A program made the position numbers and the translations under genes. A stretch of 64,000 nt of DNA from Hymenolepis diminuta (Eukaryota; Platyhelminthes; Cestoda; Cyclophyllidea; Hymenolepididae), in contig CAADRB010000006.1 in assembly GCA_900708905.1 (NCBI GenBank), positions 2,447,927-2,511,926 of the forward strand, written 5' to 3'. The notes under the pieces were generated by a model, which was not told the DNA's origin, ran no database searches, and was given only the letters and a program-made list of their open reading frames with translations. Positions 44,601 through 56,700 of this stretch are shown here, in pieces (position 1 is the stretch's first letter; each line of letters opens with the position of its first letter).

Positions 44601-46825
44601 TGTACCTAATTTTTCTCTCCGTTCTGTTTTTCATATAAGAAATATCCTTACTGAAACATTTACCTTCTTATAACTCAGTTTTTAACTTTATGTTTAATCG
44701 TATCCAGCAGCAACTTGTGGCAGTCTAGTCTTATCCCCCAACAGGATGTGTATGAACCTGTGTGTGATGGTCCCGAAATCGCCTATAGATACGTTTCTTA
44801 CTTTTAACATATTCTAATATAAAACTGAGGAAAAATTGCCTTAACAAAGGACATCTAAGCTAGTATTATCCGTTTACACTGATCATTCTCCATCGTGATC
44901 ATTAATTCAAATGCTTCCTTCTTAGATAGATAGCATCAATATGGTGCCGAATTTATAGAATGGTCTGTCTTAATGGAATCCCGATTCCCACTTAAGTTCA
45001 GCTTGTTTATGGGTTATGTTTATCTAGAATTCTGGTATTACTAATTATCAGTTTCTCACGATCTGACTTTAGCAGTATTATAAAATCATAATATTTACAT
45101 GATCACATACTGGTTGGTAATATTAAACATGAAAAGTGGTCAAACACTAAAGTATGTCGATTCATAACGCATTTTAATCAACCAAATCAATTCGAACAGA
45201 TCGAGCTAATTAAAACAAAAGAGGGTAAAAAGACCCGTTTATGTGGTGCACGATTGTCTAGTTCTGTTCAATACATACGGTGAAGATATTGCATAATACA
45301 TCTAATCAACTGAAATGAACTAAAGAAGGCTATGAATGTGGATTATGCTAAAATACCCGAAACTCTCTCTGACTGGAGAATTTGCTGGCCCCCACCGTTA
45401 GAGTTGATCGCTTCGGTCACGAAGAGCAGTGTGAATTTTAAATACCTAACAGTATGTTTTATTAAGACGATGGTAGTTAATGCAAGAAATCGCCATGAAC
45501 TCTACTTCTTTAGAAACATGTTAACTAGTGTCAGCCAGATGCTCCTTGTCATCTGAGTTGAAATTGAGAGCGATGTATCGAGACACGCTGACTGCTACCC
45601 ACTCTAATAATTTGCTCATTAGGTTCTGGGCATTGCAGAAATGTACGATTCCTTAGAAACCGAAAAGTTTTCAATGAATTCTCCCTTGCGTATTATTCAT
45701 AGGGCCAGATGAAAATAGAGATTAAATGACGTAGAAATCTTTCTATATAGTTGAACTAATTTTCCACATGTACTCACTTTACCCGCTACTCTTCGCTGAA
45801 CTATTTTCGAATTTTTTCTCCACGATTAGAAGGAAAAGTTAAATTATTTTGCCTTACTATTGGCAACGGTAATGGCATTGATGTTAATAGAATTGAAGGA
45901 TTAATATTACATGTTCCTAAACAAGGACTTCGTCATTTGAATAAATAAAAATGCTTTAATAACAGTACAAATCTTTTAATTCCTTTTCGTTAATATGGCG
46001 ATGATAAAATAAAACATTCAATTTTTTCCAAATGTGGCTAATTTGGTGAACACAGACTCATAAATTCTATTCCTTCAGGGAAAAATTAAGCTACGAAGGA
46101 CAGAATTATGTAATAAACAATGGATGTAATATCTGCTATAGACATTCCTTGTGAGAACGGATATAATTAAATTTATTCTCTTGGAAATATTTTTAGTTTT
46201 CCTTTTTCGCTTAAAAATTTTAAGTACTCCAATAGCAACTTATAAGCAATTTTGTATTTCTCAATTAAGTACCTTTGAAAAAATTATATTTAATCAATTT
46301 TATCAATTAATTTTGAATGATATCATGGTCATCTGTCACTTTCATGGTCTAATCTCCTCAGTCCTCCCTCATTTCCTGATCGGTATTCATATTTTGTGCA
46401 AAATGGAATTTATCTTGAACATCATGATGTAAGATGACTAATTTATAAAAATGGGAATTGATGTATTTATTTTTTATGGGAAAACTAATGATTATATTTC
46501 GTAAAACGAGACGCACAACTAAGTTGGCATCACAATCACGAATTCAATTGAAATGATGATTTGCCATCGGTTGTTATGTAATAAATAATATACTTGCGCA
46601 AGCAAAATCCATGGAAAATATATTAAAAGCAGATAAAATGCTTTTTTCGGAAACAAAGTATGAAATTGAAAAGCTGTTTATAATTTCTGAATGAAGTGAA
46701 TATATGAGTTTGGCCGTTTAAGAGCACCAATATTCAGAGAACATTATAACTGTTCAAACTAACTTAAGTGTTTTATGTATTTTCCATAAAAACCTTAGTC
46801 ATGCATATTGCTTTTGCCTACTCAC
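41609..46825. other. gene-free stretch upstream of pICln
   Basis: AT-rich, short unconserved ORFs only. Nothing recognised until the TATA box at 46826. Confidence 0.45.
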
Positions 46826-46834
46826 TATAAAAGG
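46826..46834 (+). promoter_or_regulatory. TATA box of pICln gene
   Basis: TATAAAAGG lies 77 nt before the pICln ATG. With transcription starting about 25-30 nt downstream, the 5' leader would be about 45-50 nt and would include the GC-richer CAGCAGCGGCGACTCAAGG. Functional use is inference. Confidence 0.5.
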
Positions 46835-46910
46835 CTTAAAAATATTTCGTTGTTTTAAATAATTTATACAGCAGCGGCGACTCAAGGCCCCGTGGTTTGT
46901 TATTGGAATT

Positions 46911-47720
46911 ATGACTGCAGTGGTGCATCTTGTGAAGGACAACGTCTCTTTTTATGAAGATGATCATCTTTTGGACAGAGGAAAGTTAATTATCAACGAG
47001 AGGTAAATTTCATTTACGACTTGTGGAGAAATAATTTTGGATTCTAATCTTTTCACGTTCGATTCCTTTAGCACACTTGATTGGGAAGGGGAAAATCGTC
47101 AGTTCTCCATAGCCTACCAAAATATTTGCCTCCACGCTGTCAGTAGCGCTCCACATGGCGGTGATGAAAATGTCAAATTTCCTTATCCACACGTCTATCT
47201 CTTGGTTGATGGAGATCGAGTTTGGGCAAACGGTGAGCCCGTTCCTCCAAATGGTGATACGGGCATGGAGGTCGAAAGTGAAGGTAAATTCCCTATAGAT
47301 GAGTAATTCCTTATTTAGAGCCATAGTTAATGAAATGGTTTTAATTTTCATATTGATCCTGTTTAGAACCTGCTAACATCCCTGATGTCGATTCAGAAAG
47401 CAGTGAGGACGAGCAAGCAGACTATCCGCAGGATAATAATCCTCCAACATACAGTCTCCGTTTTGTACCAGCTGACGTACGTGATCTGGAGCCAATTTAC
47501 GAAGTTATTGCTAATTGTCAGGCTCTGAATCCAGATGCTGAAGACATGTCGGACAGTGATTTTGAGGATATTGTTGAAGATGGAAACGCTGGTAGGCGTT
47601 GTTGATTATTGCTACTCATGTGATTGTCTTAGTTGTCCGACTCCTCATTTACCTTTCTTTGTTCTCATTTTAGAAAACGGAGTCAATCATGATGATCCCA
47701 GCAACTTTGCAGATGATTAA
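46911..47720 (+). CDS. CLNS1A: Methylosome subunit pICln, complete
   Basis: pICln binds Sm proteins, presents them to the PRMT5/WDR77 methylosome and chaperones the 6S intermediate of snRNP assembly, mainly in the cytosol. Exons 46911-47002, 47072-47283, 47367-47591 and 47674-47720 join with GT-AG introns of 69, 83 and 82 nt to 576 nt (191 residues plus TAA). The PH-like fold is recognisable from GKLIINESTLDWEGENRQFS, the family strand ISLHALS (here ICLHAVS near residue 54), HVYLLVDGD, and after an acidic insertion SLRFVPADVRDLEPIYEVIA with CQALNPDAED, matching RFVPSD and CQALHPDPED of vertebrate pICln. The acidic tail ends PSNFADD. It is shorter than vertebrate pICln (about 237): most of the segment between the acidic patch and the terminal acidic motif is absent. 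The start gives a normal short N terminus. Convergent with NDC80. Confidence 0.95.
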
Positions 47721-47754
47721 AGGTGCCCTCTCTGTATATGCGTATTTTACTGAA

Positions 47755-47760
47755 ATTAAA
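47755..47760 (+). terminator. poly(A) signal of pICln gene
   Basis: ATTAAA, the common variant hexamer, 35 nt after the pICln stop codon and followed by a T-rich stretch. No AATAAA occurs nearby. Confidence 0.5.
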
Positions 47761-47879
47761 TTTTTTACTGTATTATCTTGTTCGTGTTGAGTAGCGTAAC
47801 CTTTGCTATGTTGGACTATTGGTTTTTAGAAATCGGTTTTTAGACGCCGCAAATTGATTCTATTGGGGAGCTTAAAGTT

Positions 47880-48450
47880 AATACCGTTAATAACGGCAGC
47901 CTTCCTTGAGCAAAGGACCAATGCATTGGGTTGGGGTCCGTCTTCAGGATACTCTAATTACGTTGTCTACGATATTACCTAAGAAAGGAAGGGAACAGTG
48001 TGCGATCGGTAAGGTCTGTCCATCAGCGGAGCTTACGCAGCCAAATGAAGCACGGAAATGGCGGTGAGGCCAGTTGAATATAAATGGTAAGCAGGCGGTT
48101 AGGGATAGCGAGATCAAAACGGAATGAGGGATTAGGATATACGGCCGAAATGGCTTTTAGACGGTGAGAGACTGTACCCTGGGCTGATCGAGCTTTTGGT
48201 AAACTAGTAGATTGTAGTGGGAAAAACCCCTCTGTGGATCGGTGCAGATTTGCTTAAGTAAAAAATTAACACTTCGTGTTGCTTATTGTATTTAACTGTC
48301 CTGTGTCCTTACTAATAGTGGTACCCCGGAGTTTTTTACACATAATGTGAACGCAGCCAACAACGATTGAGAAAAGGGGTAGTTTTGCCGGGAACGAGGC
48401 TTCATATTTCTTGTTGCCGTACTGTGATCTGATATTTATTCTTGCGTCTG
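47880..48450. other. GC-richer patch, possible LTR-element remnant or RNA gene
   Basis: Composition jumps: 48001-48060 is 32/60 G+C against roughly one third around it. The patch has no open frame. A plus-strand TGGTACCCCGGAGTT near 48319 resembles a tRNA primer-binding site, as found just inside the left LTR of retrotransposons. A stretch before it (about 48215-48317) begins with TGT and could be a degenerate LTR. No second LTR copy was found. An unannotated structured RNA is the alternative. Confidence 0.3.
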
Positions 48451-50689
48451 CGACGGATACTTCAGCGTTTATTTATAAAGTTACAATGTAAAAATACGGA
48501 TGTTTCCGTAATTGTACAGTTATTATAAATAAAGAGGGAAGAAGGAGATTAGTCTTGTGATTTTTAGTTAATTAATCCTATTCAGACGATTTTCATTCCT
48601 GAATACAAATTAACACTTAATTAGCGTACATCGAATAAGATAAAATGACTTATCATCAGACGAATAAGAGCGTGGATCAAGCGAACATTAGCGTAAACGG
48701 ATATTTTTCGCAAAAATCTGTCGCAAGCTATGAAGCCATTTACTGTACACATTAATGAATAGTTGATAAGCGTCAGTGTTGGTAATTATTTGTGCATACG
48801 GCAACCGAATTCATAAGAATCGTCTTCCCTAAACAACACCAATTTCGTAAAAATTATCCAGGAAAGACAAAAAAATTCATAATAAGAGACGCCATATACT
48901 TACTAAGCTCCTTAATTTTTAAATTGTCACGAAGATACCGTTTGGATGAAATAAAATAAGTAACCACAGCCCTTAAGATGTTTAAACTCCTCATAATAAA
49001 TGTAGAAGATTTGTGTTATACTATATTGATACGTTATCAAGCGATATTTTAATAGTTACAATTGGTTTTATCGCAGTATGTTGTCTAATCTTGCCTACTC
49101 TCTCCTCTAAACAGCATGTCAATTTGCAAAAACTCTAATATGTTGGAATAAATCTATAAAAAAAGCAGATCAATTTTCGAGGCGTGTCATCGCTTAAGTC
49201 ATGATCATCCATTGGCTTGGTAGACAATCACTAGGGTAAAGCTCTAAATGTCAAACGGTAACACGGTGCGAATACAGAAGTTATAAATTCTCTTGTAGAC
49301 CACAAATTCAATAAGTATCTCGAGAATCAATGAATATGTATAGGAAGTACGAGATCGAATACACGTATACAAGTTACTTACCTGGAGGAAACTTTTGAAC
49401 ACTAAATAAGAACAGTGTTAGATGAGTAGAGTAACGAGAAGCATTTATTAATTATGATATTACATGACCAGATCTGAAAATATTCCAATCGTCAAGATAT
49501 GCGATGTACATGTGGTCTTGCATATGAATATTTCTTGAAATATAGACCGGATGTGTGCGATAATATTTGGCATAAAAATCGTCCTTAACTGTGCTTTTAG
49601 CATTACAAACTCACCAGATAATTTGATTAAATCTTAATTCGTTAAAAACCATTAATAATTAAATAGTGTTTTATCTTGAAGGACTATTTGACGTTGTTAT
49701 TCTTATTCCAAACATTCTACCACAAGAATAATGATGTTTTGAACTAACGTTCCTTGGTAATAATTACTTATTTGTTTCATGTTTCACACTATGGTCTTCA
49801 TTTATCAAATTTCAAATGCACCTTATCCTTTTTTTCTACTTCTAAATATTTCAATAGATTTTCTTAAATAGTCATTGGAGAATATTTGCGGGATTATGCC
49901 ACTGTTACAACGTAACAAACTAAAAGTCCCGGTAGTAATCTCGCAGAGCCGACAATCTAGAAAACTCAGTAATAATAGCAAATTAAAACAGAACCCGATA
50001 ACCCACGGCAAAGCTCAAGACACGTTACAGTCAACACGAGTGTATTAACGAAACTTACTCTCGATCGCTATCGGCTTAAACAAATAAGCATAATTATCAA
50101 GTGTCCTTTATCGGTGGGGAAATAAAGAAGTTACAATTTTATTCATAGAAGAAATATTGGGAGCGGGGAAAATAAGTACCATTTCTTCTAACAGCCACTT
50201 AATTTTTCCATTGTATGCCACCAAGAACGTTGCCACTAGGGTTAAGCTAACAGTCATGCTACCAGATAGATGCACCTGCCTGCACACAGTCTAACACGAA
50301 CGCAGACTGTGGGCAAAACGTGACCATTGGCTAAATCAGGAGCTGGTCATCTACGTATCATTTACCGAGTCAGAGAATTAAGGCAATGCTGATCGCTTCC
50401 TCCTTCTTCCTACCTTTCATACCCCTCAATGCTTGGTGGTCAATAATCCCAAATCTCATACAGTTTATAGACCTTATGGTCTTTCATACTAACTTGCCTT
50501 ATTTATATTCGTTCTTCAAGGAAGACTTAATGAGATAAAATGTCCTAAAACTTTTATCAAAAAGAAGACAAGTGATAAGATGAAGAGTTTGAAGAAAGCA
50601 AACAGGCTAATAATTTTCAGTATTAAGTGGAAATTCTACTACAACGATCGTAAGTGTTTAAAAACCCTTAATAGTATTACAAATCATAT
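48451..50689. other. intergenic, between convergent pICln and NDC80
   Basis: AT-rich; no gene recognised. About 50.22-50.42 kb is slightly GC-richer and may be a decayed repeat. Confidence 0.45.
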
Positions 50690-50695
50690 TTTAAT
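50690..50695 (-). terminator. candidate poly(A) signal of NDC80
   Basis: ATTAAA on the minus strand, 74 nt past the NDC80 stop codon. No closer AATAAA was seen. Confidence 0.35.
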
Positions 50696-50768
50696 TTGCC
50701 ATATACCAATAAAATAGTACAATACTAGTAAAGATATTAGAAAAAAATGTTAGGTGTGATGGTAAGAA

Positions 50769-53700
50769 CTATTTGGAGTATTTAGACATTCGGTTAGCGA
50801 GGGATTTAACATCTTCAAGGAGAGATTCATATTGATTAGTCAGTTGGGAGGATTGAGATTCTAACTCCAAAATGACTTCCATCAAAGCAGTCTCCTCGGC
50901 CTTTCTTCGTTCTGCCTTTATTTCAAGTCGATTCTACAAAGGACACAATGTGTTAAAGTCAACCATAGGCTATTATCAATGAGAATTAGGAATCACAAGC
51001 GTCAGCAATAAAGTCTTACTCGAGAGGCAATTGTGAAAAGGCATGAACAGCAATACACTATTACTCGATCACAAAGGGGATTACGACAACATACGAGAAG
51101 CAAACAGTTTCTAAGCGGCTACTCTGGCAACTCACAAACTCAAGAGAAGGAAAGCATGGACAATACCATTAGATAGTGTCCAGATAAATGGAATATTTTA
51201 TAAAAAGAAATTGAAGTACCAAATAAATACGTTTATAAATTTTATTATTTACTAATTTTACATAATTGACAAAATACATCAAAATTTTGGGTCGTTGCTT
51301 GGCTTACTTTGGAGTAGAACAAACAAATAAATAGATACCTTGCTAAGTGCCGTGTCATTATTGCATTCAGGAGATTTGTGGCTGTTTGGGAGGTCAATAA
51401 GGTTATAAAAGATAGTTAATTAATCAATGGTTTGTCGAAAGGTTACAGAACAAACAGGAATCTAATATTGCGTCTAGGATACTGGTGGGAGCGTATTTCA
51501 GTTCAGACTTGACAATAACGGAATCAAATTAGGACTGGTGCAAGAACAACGAAGACATGTTGGAACAATCTTAATAACACCGAATCCAATCAGGATCGAT
51601 ACCAAGACGTAGAACAGTTGTGCCCAATATCTGGGGTTAGCATTTCTACATGTCACAACATATTCCTTAACATTCTGATCCGTATGTTGATTTCTACGCC
51701 ATTTACAAAGAGTTTTATGGTTACAAATTATGCAACTCATTCCTTTATTTTATGCAGCAAGTTTTACACTAGCCTATAGAAAATCATAGTAGCTTGCTAT
51801 ACGCTACAGATGGCTAATAGCATTAATAATTATCAGATACATCAAAAGTTCAAATTTCTCGATTGAGTATGAAAATCTGCGATTCTTACAAAGGAGAAAC
51901 TTGCATTCGGCTATATATCTATTGATGAGCATTTAACCATTTACAACCAGACGGTCACCGAAGCACCAGATATGTTGAGCATAACGACACCAGAAGCCAA
52001 AATTTGAACGGGTTGAGATCTTCATATTTTAGCAATTCTATGTCTATGTGTATTCCGATGCATTTCAAATTTCCATTTTTCGATAAAGCTCACACACAAT
52101 TGTTACAAAAGTGAATCGATTACAAAGTAAAACGGTATTCCAAGAATCATGTTTAAACCATTTTAGCCACTTGAGTACATTTCCCCTTCTCGAGTTCATT
52201 AACTGGTACGTTAAATTTCAAATTAGACGCGCTTACCTTTACTCCCCGTAGCAATTCCACAGACTCCTTTTCATAATTTTCACAATACACCTTCATTTTT
52301 CTATTCAAATCCAGGTAGTATTCGTAATTTTTCTGTCAGTTATAAAACAGCATGGTTAGAATTGTGTAAGGAAGGGCAATAATAGATAAAAAAGGTTCCT
52401 AAAGTCAACCTTATTTTGTTGAATTTCCATTTGCAGCTTTTCAATATTTTCCTTTTTCGCCAGCGCCGATTGTCGTGCCTCGTCTATGGCTACTTCGGTC
52501 TCCATTAACCAGTGAGCAAAGGCCTCCTTTCTCTTAGCAGCTTGACGTTGAAACTCTTCATACTCCCTACTGGATTCCTCTAAATCATGTTCGAGTTTAG
52601 CCACCTGCTCCCGCTTGTTGGCACACTCTGTCTGAATAGACTCGACCTCTTTGCGTTTGGCCGCCGATTCGCCATGACTTTTTTCTGCCAGAGCAGCAAG
52701 TTTTGTGCGCACTTCAGCCAACTCGGAACAGATTATAGGGATCTCTTTGAGGGCATCGAAAGTATGTAAGTAGGTTCGCATTTTCAGTTGTGGTAAGGAA
52801 GAATCACTCTATATGTGAAAGAAAAACGAAAAACAGCAGCAAGGCAATGCATAGGCCTATAAAGGAGGAGATAAAGGAATAGAATGGATACCAGTTTAAA
52901 AAATGGGATTTAAAAAAAAACATCTTGGATTAGAAATTAAAGCTGACGGAACAGCGAGTGATGTTGTCACTCGTAATCTATTGGAATCTCATATTTAATC
53001 GTGACATTACAAATGATGCTATCCTATTTTCATGAGAATTTTGACGAGGTGCATATTTAGTTTCGATAGCAGTAAGTAGACGGCCTAAATAGCTACCAAA
53101 AAATGATAAGACAATACTAGCAGGTAGCGGTAGTCAGGTTCTCAGTGACAGTCGAGTGATAAACTGCCTTAGAGATACGATGACTTGAGTTTGAATGATC
53201 TCCCCTTGCTATCAATTGCACCTCGTTTCCCCTTCTAAAAATTTGTAATGGACGCAGTACTACTAAGGTGTGACAGTAAAGGTGTATTCTGGATTTTCTA
53301 AAACCAGTTCCTACTTCTTTAATTTGGATCAAAAACTGAACAAAAAATTACCTCTCCCTCTCCCAAAAATTAGGACCTTACAATTATGTATCTGCTTAGT
53401 TAGGCAGTGTTATTAACACTAACCGTATAAACAACAAGCAATTAATGTACTTTAAACTGCATTAGAAACACTTACCATTCGAACAGCGAGAGAGTTGTAT
53501 TCATCCAATGCCGGTGCAACAGGTTTATCCATGCGAACAAGTTCAATTGAACGTCCATCTAACTGACGAAGTAAATCGTCGCGCACTGCACAACGATTTC
53601 TATAGCGTTCTTGGAGATTCTGATAGGCGTTGACAATGTCTCCATATCTAGGAATGAAAAGAAGAGGATTTTTAAACGGTTAAGCAACTAATTACGATGA

Positions 53701-56700
53701 TAGGATAGGTGGAACGACCAAATCTTATAAACTTGAATGATTCTTCCTACAACTACCAAATGAATTAGGTAATTTTGAAAATACAAATGAATATAAGTAT
53801 CAAAGTATCCGGTTATCAATGTCCTCTTCCTTTACAAGATGTGATACTAATGGTTATACAGACCTATGACTAGATTTGAACAAAGGCGAGCTAGTACCTA
53901 ATGAGAAACTCGCCTTCTGTCACTACCCCATTGGCTACTCCAACTACTGAATGTTAACTGGCGAGTGTCAATCTCGAGATTTCGAGTTTCACAGAGGAAC
54001 ACATTACCGCTAGGTCACGGATCATTTGTAAATAAATGAAAAGGAAATGTACTGAGCTCGTTGGGATGCAATAAGATTTTCCAGTTTTTCGACTTCAGTC
54101 GCCGTTTCACCAACTTGAGAGCGAATTTCTTGTAGATTAGCCGCAGATCCGTTGGCTTTCATCTATAGGACAACAATAAGGACAACTTAAATGCCAAATT
54201 CTCTTCAATTTGGAGTGGAGTTGAGATAGTTTCCTCAAAGTACTAACCTCAGCTTCAGGAATGCGGTTCTTGAGTTGGTGAAGACGGTCATTCTGTTCTG
54301 CTAATTCCCGCTCAATTGAAGCCAAGTTAGAACGCAAGTCGCGTTCCTCTTGAATGAGCGTGGAGAGGGAGGGCTTGTTACTGAGTTCTGCCAGTTGAAC
54401 TCTTAGCTCATCCACATCCTCGGGTCGACAACCAAAGCTATGAGCGATTTCCTGCTCAAATTCCTAAAAGATGAGAGAAAAGGATGATCCCATGGAGTCA
54501 TCTATACAACAATATATGCTGCTACTTCAAGAGGAAAACAGATTTGCCATAGAATGATAGAGACCAACAGTAAAACTTGTCCAACTTGCAGATGGTCCAT
54601 AGACATTGATAGAAAAGATGACAATCGTGAACTACACTGGCTATCATCACTGGTCGAATTGCAGGCATCACTGTGACAAGTGAATTTGTCAAGAGGAACA
54701 GTTTCAAAACTCGATAGTCATGAGGGCAAAAAAAGATTGCTTCAAATAGTGTTAGAACAAATTCTACTTCGCGGAATACTCTAGGAAGCTTGGGGTAATT
54801 CATATCATAATCTACAAAATTTGGTTTCACTTAAGAAATCAAACCCATTTTAATCATGTGGGCTTAGCCTTTACATCATCATCACATTATCACTACACTA
54901 ATGATAGCCTTCAGTCTAGCGATCTCCAAGAGATCGGAATTGGAGGGACTGACTGGTCAATAATGTGACAGCGATGACTTCCTAACATTGTCTTAGTTTA
55001 AGGGAACACTTGGAGGGACTTAAAGGCAAGAGATTTACTAGAAAAATGAGAAATTCAGAACATACCTCTCGAACTTGTAAGGGCGGATCAGGTGAATTCG
55101 CCTCAACGCATTTTCGATACATATTGAAGATAATTTTACTCGCTGGCACTGATTCATTGCCTTCACTGAGAAAGATTTCATCTTGTTTCTGCAAAAAAAG
55201 AGAAAATAAGGCCAAAGTAAGTCAAGTAAAGAACTGCACTAAGCAGTGGCACATGTTATGCCTGTACCATAACATGGAGACGATTATAAAGAACCTTTAT
55301 CACATTAATTGAGCTCATCCCCATATATGAATATCCCACAAAAGCATACAGACATAGATATAATAGAGATCATCTCAAGAATGTGCAATCACAAAGCAAT
55401 GGTTTACAAATAATCATCATGCATTCACAATTATAACAGGGATTGAAAACGTTTCAGATTCTTTCATGAGTAATAAAAAACCATCCTAGATCTTCTCATT
55501 ATACGATTACAACTCCAAACCTTTTTTCAATAGATGTACCTATAATGCGGTGACAAAGTACGTTTTAACCACGCCAGAGGAATAGCAGAATACTAGTTCC
55601 TCAATAACGGAGGCCCTAGATACGTATTAAAAACAATATCATTCACTGATAGTGTTGTAACGGTTAAAGTTTTCGTCCGCGAAATCACAAGTCATGGGTT
55701 CGGTGTCCAGTGAATGTACATCCAGAGAATGGAATGGCCGAGCGCACTGATTAAGCCTGGTTAATAAAGGTGATAGACTCCCAGCCTTTCCCCAGAGAAG
55801 CTCCATGACTCCACCAAGAGAAGAATTGCAAATTTTCCCCTAAATAGTCTTGGGAATTATTCAGTGAACTGATGTCCAATAGTGATATATCCATTTACGA
55901 ATTCAGAAGTAACGAGTTCGATACTCATCGGTGCATATGCACTGTAAGGTGGATAACCAAACTGATCCCTACTAATTAAAAAGTTGATCAAGAGACCGGT
56001 AGCTGTATGCGAAATTCACATTTGAGAAACACCAGTATGCTATCAGCCTACCCAAGATGAGTAATGAAAACCACCATTCTTTAATGAACTTGGGTCAAAT
56101 CTTATTGTTAAGGGGGGTGATACATGTAAAAAAAAACGAGATTTTTTCATAAATAGTTGAAATAACATCTCAAAAATATGCCTTTAAATTTTTAAAATAA
56201 AATTCACATTATTTATCAATTGAAAACTTATTTAAGTGCTCTGCCTTAACTCCATATAAGCTATGAAGACTGTACTGTAGAGTTCGACTCGCACGATCTA
56301 CTCTTTAGATTTTGACCTTGGAGTATTTTGTATTATTGATCCAAATAAATAGATGTTCAGAAAATTCTTTATTCTCTAATTCAATGTAAATTTCCATTGG
56401 AAATGACGTCTGTATAGCTACTACAAATTATTTTTCAACTCAACTATCTGGCGATTGTGCCCAAAACATCTGAATTCTGGACTGAGGATCATAGAAATTA
56501 ATGGTTTCATATCCGCTGGACTGTTCAATGACGGATACACATATATCTTACGTGTAATGAACATTTGAAAAATTGTCATTGACCGCCAAAGCATGTCCTA
56601 CAAAGACAAAGTCGATGACCAAAGGGTGAATCGAGAAAATCGCTGCAGCTCTCTGACAACCAAAAAAGCTCGTCAAGCATGTCAAGAAGAATTTCAGAAG

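Noticed and set aside
47010..47351. 113-codon minus-strand ORF
   Set aside because: Antisense of pICln exon 2, which is clearly coding on the plus strand.
52587..52769. Plus-strand ORF opposite NDC80 exon 10
   Set aside because: Antisense shadow of a long coiled-coil exon; no motifs of its own.
54522..54830. 102-codon minus-strand ORF in NDC80 intron 6
   Set aside because: Hydrophobic low-information sequence, both strands open, no recognisable family; noted only as intron content.
55010..55312. 100-codon plus-strand ORF
   Set aside because: Antisense of NDC80 exon 6 plus flanking intron.
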